64,000 nucleotides of DNA from Affinundibacterium nitidum. GTDB taxonomy: Bacteria > Pseudomonadota > Gammaproteobacteria > Burkholderiales > Burkholderiaceae_D. Under the pieces are notes generated by a model. The model did not search any database. It saw only the letters and a program-made list of their open reading frames with translations, and had not been told where the DNA came from. The translations under genes were made by a program, and so were the position numbers. Positions within the stretch are counted from its first letter, which is position 1; each line of letters opens with the position of its first letter. The DNA lies in NCBI RefSeq assembly GCF_014284155.1, contig NZ_JACOFZ010000001.1, positions 1,010,545-1,074,544 on the forward strand, written 5' to 3'. Below, in pieces: positions 35,053 to 43,762 of this stretch.

Positions 35053-36396
35053 ATGAAAAATACACTCACCGGTTTCACCGTTTGCGTCGCCCTTTCCATG
35101 TCCAGTGTTAGCTTTGCAAATGACGTTGGACGTATTGACCAATATCTATCAAAGTACAGCAAGAACTTTAAGGCACTGGGTCAAGGTGGCGATGTCGAGT
35201 TCGCCTATCAAAAACAGATCGAGAAAATAATTCAGGAAAAGAACCAAGAAGCGCAAATTCGTTTCTTAGAAAACCTCAAGAGAGATAAACAGCAGTTCAC
35301 AATGGGGGGAAAACTAGAAGAAGCGACTGAATGCCAAAAAGCGCAACTCGCCATGATCGATTATGAAACGCAATTTCTGAGTGAAAAACTGGCCACCGCA
35401 AAAGCTTATCGACAGCTTGGAAAAAAAGCAGTCCTGTCAGACAAAGGTCTTGCCAACAGCAGCATGGGTAAAGAATGGTATCGTTTATTACGCAAAGCCT
35501 GGTTAAGCTCAGACATCAGTCCAGAAGACTTGATCAAGATGGGCAATGTTGAACTGGACCGTGCCTTGGCACACTATCATCGACTACAAAAAAACATGGG
35601 ATACGAAGGACGCGATGCTGAATTCTATGCTTATCTGAATAGCTCCACTTTTCAATACCCAGAGGACACCACACCGCAAGCCGACTATGAACAAAGGCAA
35701 GCGATTGTCTATCAGAATATCGGTAAACTTTTCCTACCGAACTGCGTACAAGCACCGATGATTCGTGCTTCCAATCGCGGCATGAGCTTTCCTGTCGATG
35801 GCTATTATTTGCCAGAAGAAGGTGCCTTCTACTTCAACAAAGCAAAGTCACATTACGATAGGCGCAGCCTTGACTGGTTGTTATTGCACGAGAGCACGCC
35901 AGGCCATCATTTTCAGAATCGCTATGCGGTGAAGCAAGCTGCTTGTACCACGACAATTCCCCACAGTTTTTATGCGGCCTACGTCGAAGGCTGGGCGGCT
36001 TATGTGGAAGAATATGGTCACGAACTCGGGCTGTATCAAACCGATGCTGATGAACTTGGTGCAGTAGAATGGAACTTGGTTCGTTCAATTCGCGTGATTC
36101 TCGATGTGGGGATTAATCATTTCGACTGGAGCGAACAACAAGCAAAAGATTTTTGGCAAAGCAAATTACCGATGTTGCCTAGTTTGGCCGATAGAGAAAT
36201 TAGTCGTGTACGCAATTGGCCAGTACAGGCCATTACGTACAAGTTAGGGGCAGTGAAATTCCGCGAGCTACGTGAGCAGCAAAAGAAACGATTGGGGCCA
36301 CAGTTCGACATCCGTCAATTTCATCACGATGTCTTAAAATATGGCCCCTTACCTATCGATGTACTTGATCAAATCATGGCAGCCACTCAGCACTAA
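35053..36396 (+). CDS. DUF885-family exported protein, probable metallopeptidase
   Basis: A 447-residue protein with signal peptide ending VSFA (about 22). It carries the DUF885 core HESTPGHHFQNRYA near 279-292, where HExxxxHH supplies probable zinc ligands, and EGWAAYVEEYG near 315. Some members are metallopeptidases or esterases acting in the periplasm; the activity is not fixed here. It is shorter than usual DUF885 proteins (about 550-600 residues), with a short N-terminal part. It runs 33 bases after the exporter permease and meets the M28 peptidase gene tail to tail with a 4-base overlap. Confidence 0.85.
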   Translation: MKNTLTGFTVCVALSMSSVSFANDVGRIDQYLSKYSKNFKALGQGGDVEFAYQKQIEKIIQEKNQEAQIRFLENLKRDKQQFTMGGKLEEATECQKAQLAMIDYETQFLSEKLATAKAYRQLGKKAVLSDKGLANSSMGKEWYRLLRKAWLSSDISPEDLIKMGNVELDRALAHYHRLQKNMGYEGRDAEFYAYLNSSTFQYPEDTTPQADYEQRQAIVYQNIGKLFLPNCVQAPMIRASNRGMSFPVDGYYLPEEGAFYFNKAKSHYDRRSLDWLLLHESTPGHHFQNRYAVKQAACTTTIPHSFYAAYVEGWAAYVEEYGHELGLYQTDADELGAVEWNLVRSIRVILDVGINHFDWSEQQAKDFWQSKLPMLPSLADREISRVRNWPVQAITYKLGAVKFRELREQQKKRLGPQFDIRQFHHDVLKYGPLPIDVLDQIMAATQH

Positions 36397-37817
36397 GGTG
36401 ACTTCGGATTTGCTTGATGCGGTAACTTGGGCGCGTTCAACAGCGACAAGCTTAACAATCCCAAGACCTTGGCGTTATGAACTAGATACTCAGGCTTAAC
36501 GTGGTCAATGGTATCGACTTCACTATGCCAAGTGTGGCTCATATAATCGAGAGGCTCTTGTATCGCCGAAAATGCTGGAACACCACGCTCATAAAAGCTC
36601 TCATGATCTGAGCCCTTAGAATGCGCATAAACGATATCAAGTTGATGCAAGCCATTCGTATTCGCCGCGATTTCACTCAATGCGGAATACCAAGCATCCA
36701 CTTGCATATCAGGGAAGCCGATAATACGCCCCGCCCCGGCATCGACTGTGAGCATTGCCTGAACCTTGGGCATCTCGGCGAGATGCCTCTCCACATAGGC
36801 TTTACTTCCCATCAAACCTTGCTCCTCGCCCGAAAATAAAACCACGCGCAGACTGCGTTTGATGGGCAATTTACTTGCCTGAATACCGCGCAAAACTTCC
36901 ATCGCTAACACCACGCCTACACCGTTATCAGTCGCTCCCGTGGCTAAATCCCAAGAGTCTTGATGGACACCAATGATGAGCATCTCATCAGGTAACTCAG
37001 AACCTCGAATATCTGCAAGCACGTTATAAGCAAGCGCAGGTTGTGGGCTAAACTTCCCGCCAAATTGTAATTCCAGTTTTGGCTTGATACCTCTAGCGAT
37101 CAAACGTTGCAAAAGGTTTGCATGTTCCTTTCCAATGATTCCGACATTATGTTTCAAACGCGCCTTGGGGCTGCCGTTCATATCGAGAATACTGCCTTCA
37201 CGTTCTGAGATAAACAGCACTGCTGCCATGTTCGCCTCACTGATGATGGCATTGTATTCCTGCGAAAACAAAGCCAGATTTTTCTTCTGTTCTGCATTCG
37301 GGCTAGGCAATGCCAATGCCAGAACAATTTTCCCTTTGATCCTTGGAATGGCCGCGCGAAGCTCGTCCAAACTCTGCGCCTTCAAGATTTCAACATCACC
37401 GCGCACCTTACCTGTCGAAGACGTAGTCCACGCTCTTTGTACCATATTGATCGCTTGCTGATTGGCGTTCAATAGACGTGCACTGCTTTGCCCGCGAACC
37501 CAAGGCTTACCCATATCATAGGCTTCTTCATGCACATCAATCGCGCCATAGGCGCTTAGCTTAGCCATCGCCCATTGCTGGGCACGACGTAGCTCAATCG
37601 AGCCTGTTAAGCGCGGACCTATGCCATCGCACATTTCTTCCAAATTGCGCAGTAAAGTTTGACCACGGTCGACTTCGTTAATGAGCAAGCGATGCGCATC
37701 AGCCTTAGGTGCTAAGCGCTGCGCATCGAGTTCTTGCGCAAATACGGTTGTGAAATATGCACTTGCGGCACACAATACCAATAAGCTTTTCGCACATTGG
37801 CGACGGATGAATGACAT
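36393..37817 (-). CDS. exported M28-family peptidase
   Basis: A 474-residue zinc aminopeptidase or carboxypeptidase. The signal peptide ends TVFA (about 27). A PA-type insert (about 130-260) separates the two parts. Zinc-binding residues appear in GVHQDSWDLATGATDNGVGV (about 283-302: His and Asp), SGEEQGLMGS (about 326-335: catalytic Glu), VDAGAGRIIGF and, near the C-terminus, HSKGSDHESF. This is the M28 order. It may trim peptides in the periplasm along with the neighbouring DUF885 protein. Confidence 0.9.
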   Translation of the reverse strand: MSFIRRQCAKSLLVLCAASAYFTTVFAQELDAQRLAPKADAHRLLINEVDRGQTLLRNLEEMCDGIGPRLTGSIELRRAQQWAMAKLSAYGAIDVHEEAYDMGKPWVRGQSSARLLNANQQAINMVQRAWTTSSTGKVRGDVEILKAQSLDELRAAIPRIKGKIVLALALPSPNAEQKKNLALFSQEYNAIISEANMAAVLFISEREGSILDMNGSPKARLKHNVGIIGKEHANLLQRLIARGIKPKLELQFGGKFSPQPALAYNVLADIRGSELPDEMLIIGVHQDSWDLATGATDNGVGVVLAMEVLRGIQASKLPIKRSLRVVLFSGEEQGLMGSKAYVERHLAEMPKVQAMLTVDAGAGRIIGFPDMQVDAWYSALSEIAANTNGLHQLDIVYAHSKGSDHESFYERGVPAFSAIQEPLDYMSHTWHSEVDTIDHVKPEYLVHNAKVLGLLSLSLLNAPKLPHQANPKSP

Positions 37818-37853
37818 GATTTTTCCTAGCGAAATAAAGTTTGGCGACCGGGA

Positions 37854-38396
37854 TTAACGCTTAGGCATAGGCGGTAATTTATTAACGAAATCACGAAGTC
37901 CACCTTTGTCGCGAATCACTAACAGATCATCGATTGCTGGTACACGATTTTCAGGATTCTTCGCAACCAAACTCTCGTAGGCGCGCAATAGGCCCTCAAC
38001 ACCAGCAATTGTTTTGGCTTCCATTGCCGCAGCATCTTTCATTGGATCGGTAATGTTCTTTTGCACCTGAAATGCTGCTGCACTTACGCCATGATGAAAA
38101 CGTAAAACACGAGCTAGATCTGCCTTCGCGACTCCGTTATGAAACCAAAACACGCCAGCATCTGGGCCGAACATATAATCAGGCACTTCGTCTGACCATT
38201 TTTCAAACCAACGCCCCTCCGGCGATCGCATCACACCAATAGGGTCTTTATCTGCAGCCGCAGCCAACTTCACCACGCGCTCTTTTTCTTCTGCCGTAGC
38301 AGGGCCACGATCCGCCAAAGCTGAACCAGCGCTGAATAAACTTGCGGCCAGCATTAACGCTGAAGCCATACGATTCCATATTCTTGAGAGTGTCAT
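37854..38396 (-). CDS. exported hypothetical protein
   Basis: A 180-residue protein with a signal peptide ending GSALA (about 28). The mature part contains PEGRWFEKWSDEVPDYMFGPDAGVFWFH and is otherwise helical. I do not recognise the family. It lies 36 bases after the M28 peptidase start on the same strand, so the two could be cotranscribed, this gene first. Confidence 0.75.
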   Translation of the reverse strand: MTLSRIWNRMASALMLAASLFSAGSALADRGPATAEEKERVVKLAAAADKDPIGVMRSPEGRWFEKWSDEVPDYMFGPDAGVFWFHNGVAKADLARVLRFHHGVSAAAFQVQKNITDPMKDAAAMEAKTIAGVEGLLRAYESLVAKNPENRVPAIDDLLVIRDKGGLRDFVNKLPPMPKR

Positions 38397-38795
38397 TTTA
38401 TTTTCCGATTCATTAGTTGCTCAGACCGGCAGCTGAGGGGTATTTTTCGAAATGAGTGCCAGTGCATTCGCAGATTAAAGAAGCGTGAGCACGCTGTCGC
38501 GCAGGAACCGACCAAACCGAAAAATGGGCGACGAATACGGGAAAACCTCAGATAGAGACGAATCTACATTCGTGGAAATCTCTTACTATGTTCGATAAGG
38601 AACAGTTGTTGAGATGAGTCTTGGGCAGACTCTATTTGGAAGTCAACAATTCGACTTTCGTCGGCAAAAGACACTGGATTCCTGCCTTCGCAGGAAGGAC
38701 AATTCGTTGGTTCATTGCTCTATCGTGGGCCGTAGTATTGATGTCATCCAGTGAGTCAATGCTTTTAATGTCAATTCCATCCAAAGGAGAGAATC
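38397..38795. other. non-coding stretch with a dispersed repeat
   Basis: No gene seen apart from the small ORF starting at 38796. It holds one dispersed repeat unit. Confidence 0.5.
38665..38700. repeat. dispersed 'CCTGC..GCAGG' repeat
   Basis: GACACTGGATTCCTGCC followed by TTCGCAGGAAGGAC. It matches the units at 13069-13151, with GACACTGGA in the opposite orientation. Confidence 0.75.
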
Positions 38796-38951
38796 ATGAG
38801 TAAGAAAACACCCGCGCAAAACCAGAAACCAAACAAGTCGCACGCTCCGCCTGTGACGGATGCGCAATCATTACGACAAAAACAGGAAGAGAAAGAAGTC
38901 GCTGGGCGGCATCAAAATGACGGTCAGAAGCACTTTAAAGGCGCTCGTTAG
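38796..38951 (+). CDS. small basic hydrophilic protein of 51 residues
   Basis: MSKKTPAQNQKPNKS... ending HFKGAR: 51 residues, very rich in Lys, Gln, Asn and His, without hydrophobic stretches. A strong RBS (AAAGGAGAG) lies 5 bases before the ATG, which supports expression. It is probably disordered on its own. The function is unknown; a nucleic-acid-binding or stress-related role would be a guess. Confidence 0.6.
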   Translation: MSKKTPAQNQKPNKSHAPPVTDAQSLRQKQEEKEVAGRHQNDGQKHFKGAR

Positions 38952-38990
38952 GTTTCTAAGCGCAGCGATGGAGGCAAGCAGCCCTTGAGC

Positions 38991-39024
38991 TGTCATCCCT
39001 GCGAAGGCAGGGATACAGTGACTT
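38991..39024. repeat. dispersed 'CCTGC..GCAGG' repeat
   Basis: TGTCATCCCTGCGAAGGCAG followed by GGATACAGTGAC. It is the opposite orientation to the copy 300 bases upstream; the two flank the 51-residue protein gene. Confidence 0.75.
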
Positions 39025-39068
39025 TTAGGCTTGTCTGCGGGAATTGAAGTTTAATCCGTAAATCAAAC

Positions 39069-39620
39069 TTAGCCGTGGTAGAAACAACGTCCGCAGACAT
39101 GGTGATAACGATCATTACCACCGATAGAAATTTGCTCACCCGCAGTCATGCGCTTTCCATGTTCGTCGACACGGATATTCATGGTTGCCTTCTTTCCGCA
39201 GGTACAGATATTTTTGAGCTCTTCGATGGTGTCGGCCAGTGTCATCAAGTAGCTAGAACCTGGAAATGGCTCGCCAAGGAAATCACTGCGCAAACCATAG
39301 CAGATCACAGGAATACCGCGCACGTGAGCAAGCTTGTGTAATTGACGTGCTTGAGCTGGCGACAAAAATTGCGCTTCGTCCACTAGAATACAACTGACAG
39401 CTGGCGCGTTCTCAAAAAAATCAAATTCCGCATCGAAAATAGCTGCCTCGCGCTGCGGGCCTAGTCTAGAAGTAATTTTTCCTGTGCCATAACGATTATC
39501 GATCGCAGCGGTGTAAAGGCAGACTTTCTGCCCTTGTTCTTCGTAATTATGCGCAACTTGTAATAGTGCAGTGGACTTGCCGGCATTCATTGCCGAGTAG
39601 CGAAAATAAAGCTTAGCCAA
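39069..39620 (-). CDS. tdk: thymidine kinase
   Basis: A 183-residue cytosolic type II thymidine kinase, which phosphorylates thymidine in the salvage pathway. P-loop AMNAGKST at about 10-17, the catalytic and Mg-binding DEAQF (about 82-86), and the thymidine lasso near the C-terminus are visible. Zinc-binding cysteines are in CTCGKKA and the final CGRCFYHG. Length is standard. It is a single gene. Confidence 0.96.
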   Translation of the reverse strand: MAKLYFRYSAMNAGKSTALLQVAHNYEEQGQKVCLYTAAIDNRYGTGKITSRLGPQREAAIFDAEFDFFENAPAVSCILVDEAQFLSPAQARQLHKLAHVRGIPVICYGLRSDFLGEPFPGSSYLMTLADTIEELKNICTCGKKATMNIRVDEHGKRMTAGEQISIGGNDRYHHVCGRCFYHG

Positions 39621-39774
39621 TTTCTTATTCCTGATGATTCTTGTTATGTGATGTCGCTACTCAAGGTAGCGAGACAAGAAGAATTATAGCGGAGCCGAGC
39701 AGCTTGGTCTGTGGCTTTTGTCCACGAATCGGCACAATGAGAAGCCATCGAAAGCAATTTATAAAGAAATAGAA

Positions 39775-41118
39775 CTACGCTTTCAGAACGATATCAAACT
39801 GAGTATCACCTTGTGCATTTTCTGCCAAACGATGAGTAAAGCCATGGCGATTGAGGACTTCGCGCACAAACATCAAACCTATGCCCTGCCCGCCTTTCTT
39901 GGTGGTGAAGAAAGGTGTGAACAATTGCGCTGTAGGAATATTTTGTAAGCCTTTACCTGAATCGATAATCGACAAGCGAACACCACCAGGTTCGGCATCC
40001 AAGCACAAATCAATTTGCACGAAAGCGGGATGATCGGGCACTTTGGCTTGCGCTGATTCGACCGATTCAATCGCGTTCTTGACGATATTGAGAAGCACTT
40101 GCTCGAATAATTGATGATCTACGCTTTGCAATGGCACATCGTGTTTGATACCCCAGGCCAAACGTATGCCGCGTTCGGCACAGCGTTGCCGGTACAAGAT
40201 CATCGCCGCTTCAACCATTTCCGCGATATCGTTTGCATGCAATTGTACTTCTGGCATTTTGACGACTTCAGTGAAGCGAGCAATGAATTGACCTAAGGTG
40301 CGATTACGGCGCTGTACAGCACCGATTGCTGTCGAAAAATCGTTTGCGTCTTCTTCCAGCAGTTGTTGGCGATAGAACAGCAGAGACTCTAATACCGAAC
40401 CAGTGGCGGCCACAGTATTATTCACTTCATGTGCCAATACCCGCACCAGTTTTTCATAGGTGGCCTTCTCCGAGCTGGCGAGCTCTTCCGTGATTTCATC
40501 GATCAATAAGAATTCACGAGCAAATCCACGGTCCACAAATTGACTGCGCTGGCACCGAAAACGACGTCCCTCTTCATTGCTCAGCACTTGACTCTCACCT
40601 ACCACGACCGTCTTTAGGTCTTCGACGAAACGGGAAATTCTTTCGTTTCCCTGTCCTAGACTTTGACCAGCTTGAATTTGCGTACCAAACAACTGGCTGG
40701 CGAAGGCATTGAATAAACTGACCTTGCCATCAAAATCAAACACCACAACGGCGCCTGGTGTTGCCTCAAGCAATTGATCAAGAAAGCCGCGTTGTTCGCC
40801 GACCCGCAAACGCTCTTGATACAGACCATCGAGCATGCGGTTAAACAGACCAACCAATTCATTCACTTCCTTGTTGCTACTGGACTTCATCCGCGCAGCA
40901 TAGTTTTCATCGTGAAGTAAATCTTTAAACCGGCGACTGAAATCGATGGGTAACAGTGCCTTATTCAACAACCAGTAGCCAAGCCCAAAGCTAGCGATCA
41001 GCGCGACCTCTATCAGCACCACGACAACTGGTTTCTGATGTAAGAGCCACAGTGCGAGCCCGAAAAAAATCGCGTGGATAAAGAAAAGATAAAGCTGGAG
41101 GCGTCGCTGCAAGCTCAC
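39775..41118 (-). CDS. NtrY-like sensor histidine kinase of the exporter operon
   Basis: A 447-residue membrane kinase. Two spans (about 10-26 and 32-52) have almost no periplasmic loop, so it senses within or at the membrane. HAMP- and PAS-like parts follow (about 55-215). The phospho-His is H230 (VLAHEVNNT), an NtrY-type H box. The ATPase has NIVKNAIES, DSGKGL and GGQGIGL motifs. It overlaps the regulator gene by 4 bases and is the last gene of the exporter operon. Confidence 0.93.
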   Translation of the reverse strand: MSLQRRLQLYLFFIHAIFFGLALWLLHQKPVVVVLIEVALIASFGLGYWLLNKALLPIDFSRRFKDLLHDENYAARMKSSSNKEVNELVGLFNRMLDGLYQERLRVGEQRGFLDQLLEATPGAVVVFDFDGKVSLFNAFASQLFGTQIQAGQSLGQGNERISRFVEDLKTVVVGESQVLSNEEGRRFRCQRSQFVDRGFAREFLLIDEITEELASSEKATYEKLVRVLAHEVNNTVAATGSVLESLLFYRQQLLEEDANDFSTAIGAVQRRNRTLGQFIARFTEVVKMPEVQLHANDIAEMVEAAMILYRQRCAERGIRLAWGIKHDVPLQSVDHQLFEQVLLNIVKNAIESVESAQAKVPDHPAFVQIDLCLDAEPGGVRLSIIDSGKGLQNIPTAQLFTPFFTTKKGGQGIGLMFVREVLNRHGFTHRLAENAQGDTQFDIVLKA

Positions 41119-42530
41119 TTGACTTCCTCACCAAATTTATCAGCAGGCGTTTCACCTTCTGTTGTAGTAATTTGATGTTTCTCTAAACGGCGATACAAAG
41201 CAAACCGGCTTAGCCCCAAAGCTTTGGCAACACGCGAAAGATTGCCTTGATGTTCTTCCATCGCTTTTTCTATCATGTGACGTTCCACTTGATCGAGCGT
41301 CATGCCTGAGAACATCGAGGTTTCACGGCACTCTTGAGCTCCGCTCTCTTCTTCTACCGACAAGAAATCTGCTTTCTCGAGCACGGGCTTACCGACCAGC
41401 AGCAAGGTACGCTCTAGACTTTGTTTGAGTTGCCGAATATTGCCCGGCCATTGCTGCTGACTCAACCAATCAATCGCAGATTGCCCCAGCTGCACCGCTT
41501 CCATGCCATAGGTCTCACACAGTTGATGCATCAGGCGGTGTGCCAACAAAGGAATATCACTGCGACGTTCACGTAGCGGTGGAAGTCGCAATGTGATCAG
41601 ATTTAATCGATAAAATAAGTCTTCACGAAAATCGCCACTGGCCACTTGTTCTGCCAGCTCGCGATTGGTCGCAGAAATGATGCGCACATCGACCTTCTCA
41701 GTTTTGCTTGAACCCAAAACCTGGTAGGTTTGAGTCTGCAATACGCGTAATAACTTGACTTGATCCGCCCGATTAAGCTCACCAACTTCATCGAGAAACA
41801 AACTACCTAAATGCGATGTGGCGAAATGCCCTTTTCTATCAGTTTTAGCATCGGTAAAGGCACCGCGCACGTGACCAAACATCTCGCTTTCAAACAAAGA
41901 GGAAGTGATCGCGCCCATATTGACCTTGACCACTTCTTTGCTCGCACGCGGGCTATTGCGGTGAATGGCGTCGGCGATCAACTCTTTGCCGGTGCCACTC
42001 TCCCCTAAAATCAAGACCGAAGCGCTGGTCTTGGCGACACGCCCAATAGTGGCCAAGACTTTCAATAATTCTGGATGCTCACCAATAATGTCGGAAAACT
42101 CATATTGGCTATCGAGTTGTTGACGTGTCAGGCGCGCAGCTGGCGCTTCTTCTTTTAAGGCGATTGTCGTTTGAATCAACTGCAGTAGATTCGCGTTATC
42201 CCAAGGCTTAGTAAAGAAGTCCGCAGCACCGGCTTTTACACCCTTCACCGCTAAAGCGATCGAGCCCCAAGCCGTCATTAACAACACCGGTAAATCTGGA
42301 TGACGACGGTGAATCTCCGCCATCAAGGCTAAACCTTCTTCACCGCTGGTCTCTAGCGAGAAATTCATATCGAGCAAGACTAGGCTGATCTTTTCTTGCT
42401 CGAGGATAGTCAGAGCTCGCGCTGGCTCGTCGCAAGTCTTGGTGGCGAAGCCGTTTTGCTTAAGCAGCAACGCCAGCGATACTTGAACTGACTCGTCATC
42501 ATCAACAATGAGAATAGTTTGTGAAGACAA
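41115..42530 (-). CDS. sigma-54-dependent response regulator
   Basis: A 471-residue NtrC-type activator. Receiver (about 5-120) with D10-D12, phosphoacceptor D54 and K108. AAA+ domain (about 145-370) with Walker A GESGTGKE (176-183) and the sigma-54 contact loop reading GAFTDA (223-228) in place of GAFTGA. The C-terminal Fis-type helix-turn-helix includes LSRVAKALGLSRFALYRRLE. It lies downstream of the two permease genes and upstream of its kinase gene. It probably activates the -24/-12 promoter at 47050-47066. Confidence 0.94.
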   Translation of the reverse strand: MSSQTILIVDDDESVQVSLALLLKQNGFATKTCDEPARALTILEQEKISLVLLDMNFSLETSGEEGLALMAEIHRRHPDLPVLLMTAWGSIALAVKGVKAGAADFFTKPWDNANLLQLIQTTIALKEEAPAARLTRQQLDSQYEFSDIIGEHPELLKVLATIGRVAKTSASVLILGESGTGKELIADAIHRNSPRASKEVVKVNMGAITSSLFESEMFGHVRGAFTDAKTDRKGHFATSHLGSLFLDEVGELNRADQVKLLRVLQTQTYQVLGSSKTEKVDVRIISATNRELAEQVASGDFREDLFYRLNLITLRLPPLRERRSDIPLLAHRLMHQLCETYGMEAVQLGQSAIDWLSQQQWPGNIRQLKQSLERTLLLVGKPVLEKADFLSVEEESGAQECRETSMFSGMTLDQVERHMIEKAMEEHQGNLSRVAKALGLSRFALYRRLEKHQITTTEGETPADKFGEEVK

Positions 42531-42556
42531 TTATTCCGCCTCTTTCAATCAAATGT

Positions 42557-43762
42557 TTATTCGTAGTGCAAAGCATCTGTCGGGCTCATACGACTCGCCA
42601 TCCAGGCTGGATAGAGTGCACAGGTAATCGACACCGCATAAATAATCGCCATTGCAATGCCAGCCGACAGGAAAAAACTACTCCAGTCCATAAACTTAGC
42701 AAATATGCCAGTAAAAGGTAACTGTATCAGAAACAGCATTCCCACCGCCATAGCCAAGCTACTCAATAACACCTGTTCCGTCACAATTTGCCCGTAAATC
42801 TGAGCGCTACTCGCCCCCACTGCGCGACGCAAACCAAGTTCAGGGATACGGCTATTGACGTTTTGCCAGAGAACGCCAAACAGACCGAAGCAGACCATGA
42901 TCAGCAAGAAGCCAGCAATCATCACTGGTGGGATGAAGAAGATGGCTTTTTGTCGCAACATTTCGTCGCGCGCCTCACTTAGCAACACGATGTCGTAGTC
43001 AATATTGTTTCGTACCAAACGCAACTGTTGATACAGCTTGATTTCAAAATTACGTGGCGTGCCAGCTTTGACTTTAACGACTATATTGCTGAGCGGCGAT
43101 TCACTAAGCGCAGAGTGTCTAAAAATAACGATATTCCCTGGTGCCTTAAATTCTCCGATGTATCGATAGTCGTCAATTACTCCGACTACTCGATAAACCA
43201 CGGTTGTTTTATCATAGGGATCTGAATTTGTGATGAGCTTTCCCAGCGGATCTTCACCACCAAATAAATTCTTTGCTAATTCTCGATTGATCACAGCGGA
43301 AGCTTCGCCGCTATTCTCATCCAGCTCTGAAAACCAACGACCAGAAACCTGTCGAATTTCTAGAGTTTTCTGTGCCATATCATCAGCAGACAATGAATAC
43401 GTATCGACTTTCTGTTCGCTGTCAATTCGACGGAAACCGCGACTAAAGCCTGAAGTATTGTAGGGCTCAAACTGGATAAAACTCACAGCCTCCACCTCTG
43501 GCAACGAAGATATCGCTCGTCGAAATTGATCAACGAGGTGTGCCTGTGGCACCGGTTTCTCAAGACCCTCTGTAGTGAGGCCGAAGTTCACGCGCCATCT
43601 ATTTTCCGATTTAAAACCCAGCGGTTGATTATAGAGTTGGTAGTTGTACATCGCCCCCACCACCACACCGAAAATAACGACGAAGATCAAGAGAATCTCA
43701 AAACTGATCATGGCATTTTTAGCTTTGCGCTTCCAAAGCAATTTCCATAGATGCTTTAGCAT
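42557..43762 (-). CDS. FtsX-like ABC permease, second copy
   Basis: A 401-residue MacB/FtsX-type permease with four membrane spans (one near 17-40, three C-terminal from about 280). The periplasmic domain between is MacB-PCD-like. The block ELGLRRAVGASSAQIYGQIV is the FtsX domain signature. Its ATG shares one base with the stop codon of the preceding permease gene (TAATG). With that protein it should form a heterodimer. I chose the ATG at 43762 over a longer frame to 43813 that overlaps its neighbour. Confidence 0.9.
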   Translation of the reverse strand: MLKHLWKLLWKRKAKNAMISFEILLIFVVIFGVVVGAMYNYQLYNQPLGFKSENRWRVNFGLTTEGLEKPVPQAHLVDQFRRAISSLPEVEAVSFIQFEPYNTSGFSRGFRRIDSEQKVDTYSLSADDMAQKTLEIRQVSGRWFSELDENSGEASAVINRELAKNLFGGEDPLGKLITNSDPYDKTTVVYRVVGVIDDYRYIGEFKAPGNIVIFRHSALSESPLSNIVVKVKAGTPRNFEIKLYQQLRLVRNNIDYDIVLLSEARDEMLRQKAIFFIPPVMIAGFLLIMVCFGLFGVLWQNVNSRIPELGLRRAVGASSAQIYGQIVTEQVLLSSLAMAVGMLFLIQLPFTGIFAKFMDWSSFFLSAGIAMAIIYAVSITCALYPAWMASRMSPTDALHYE

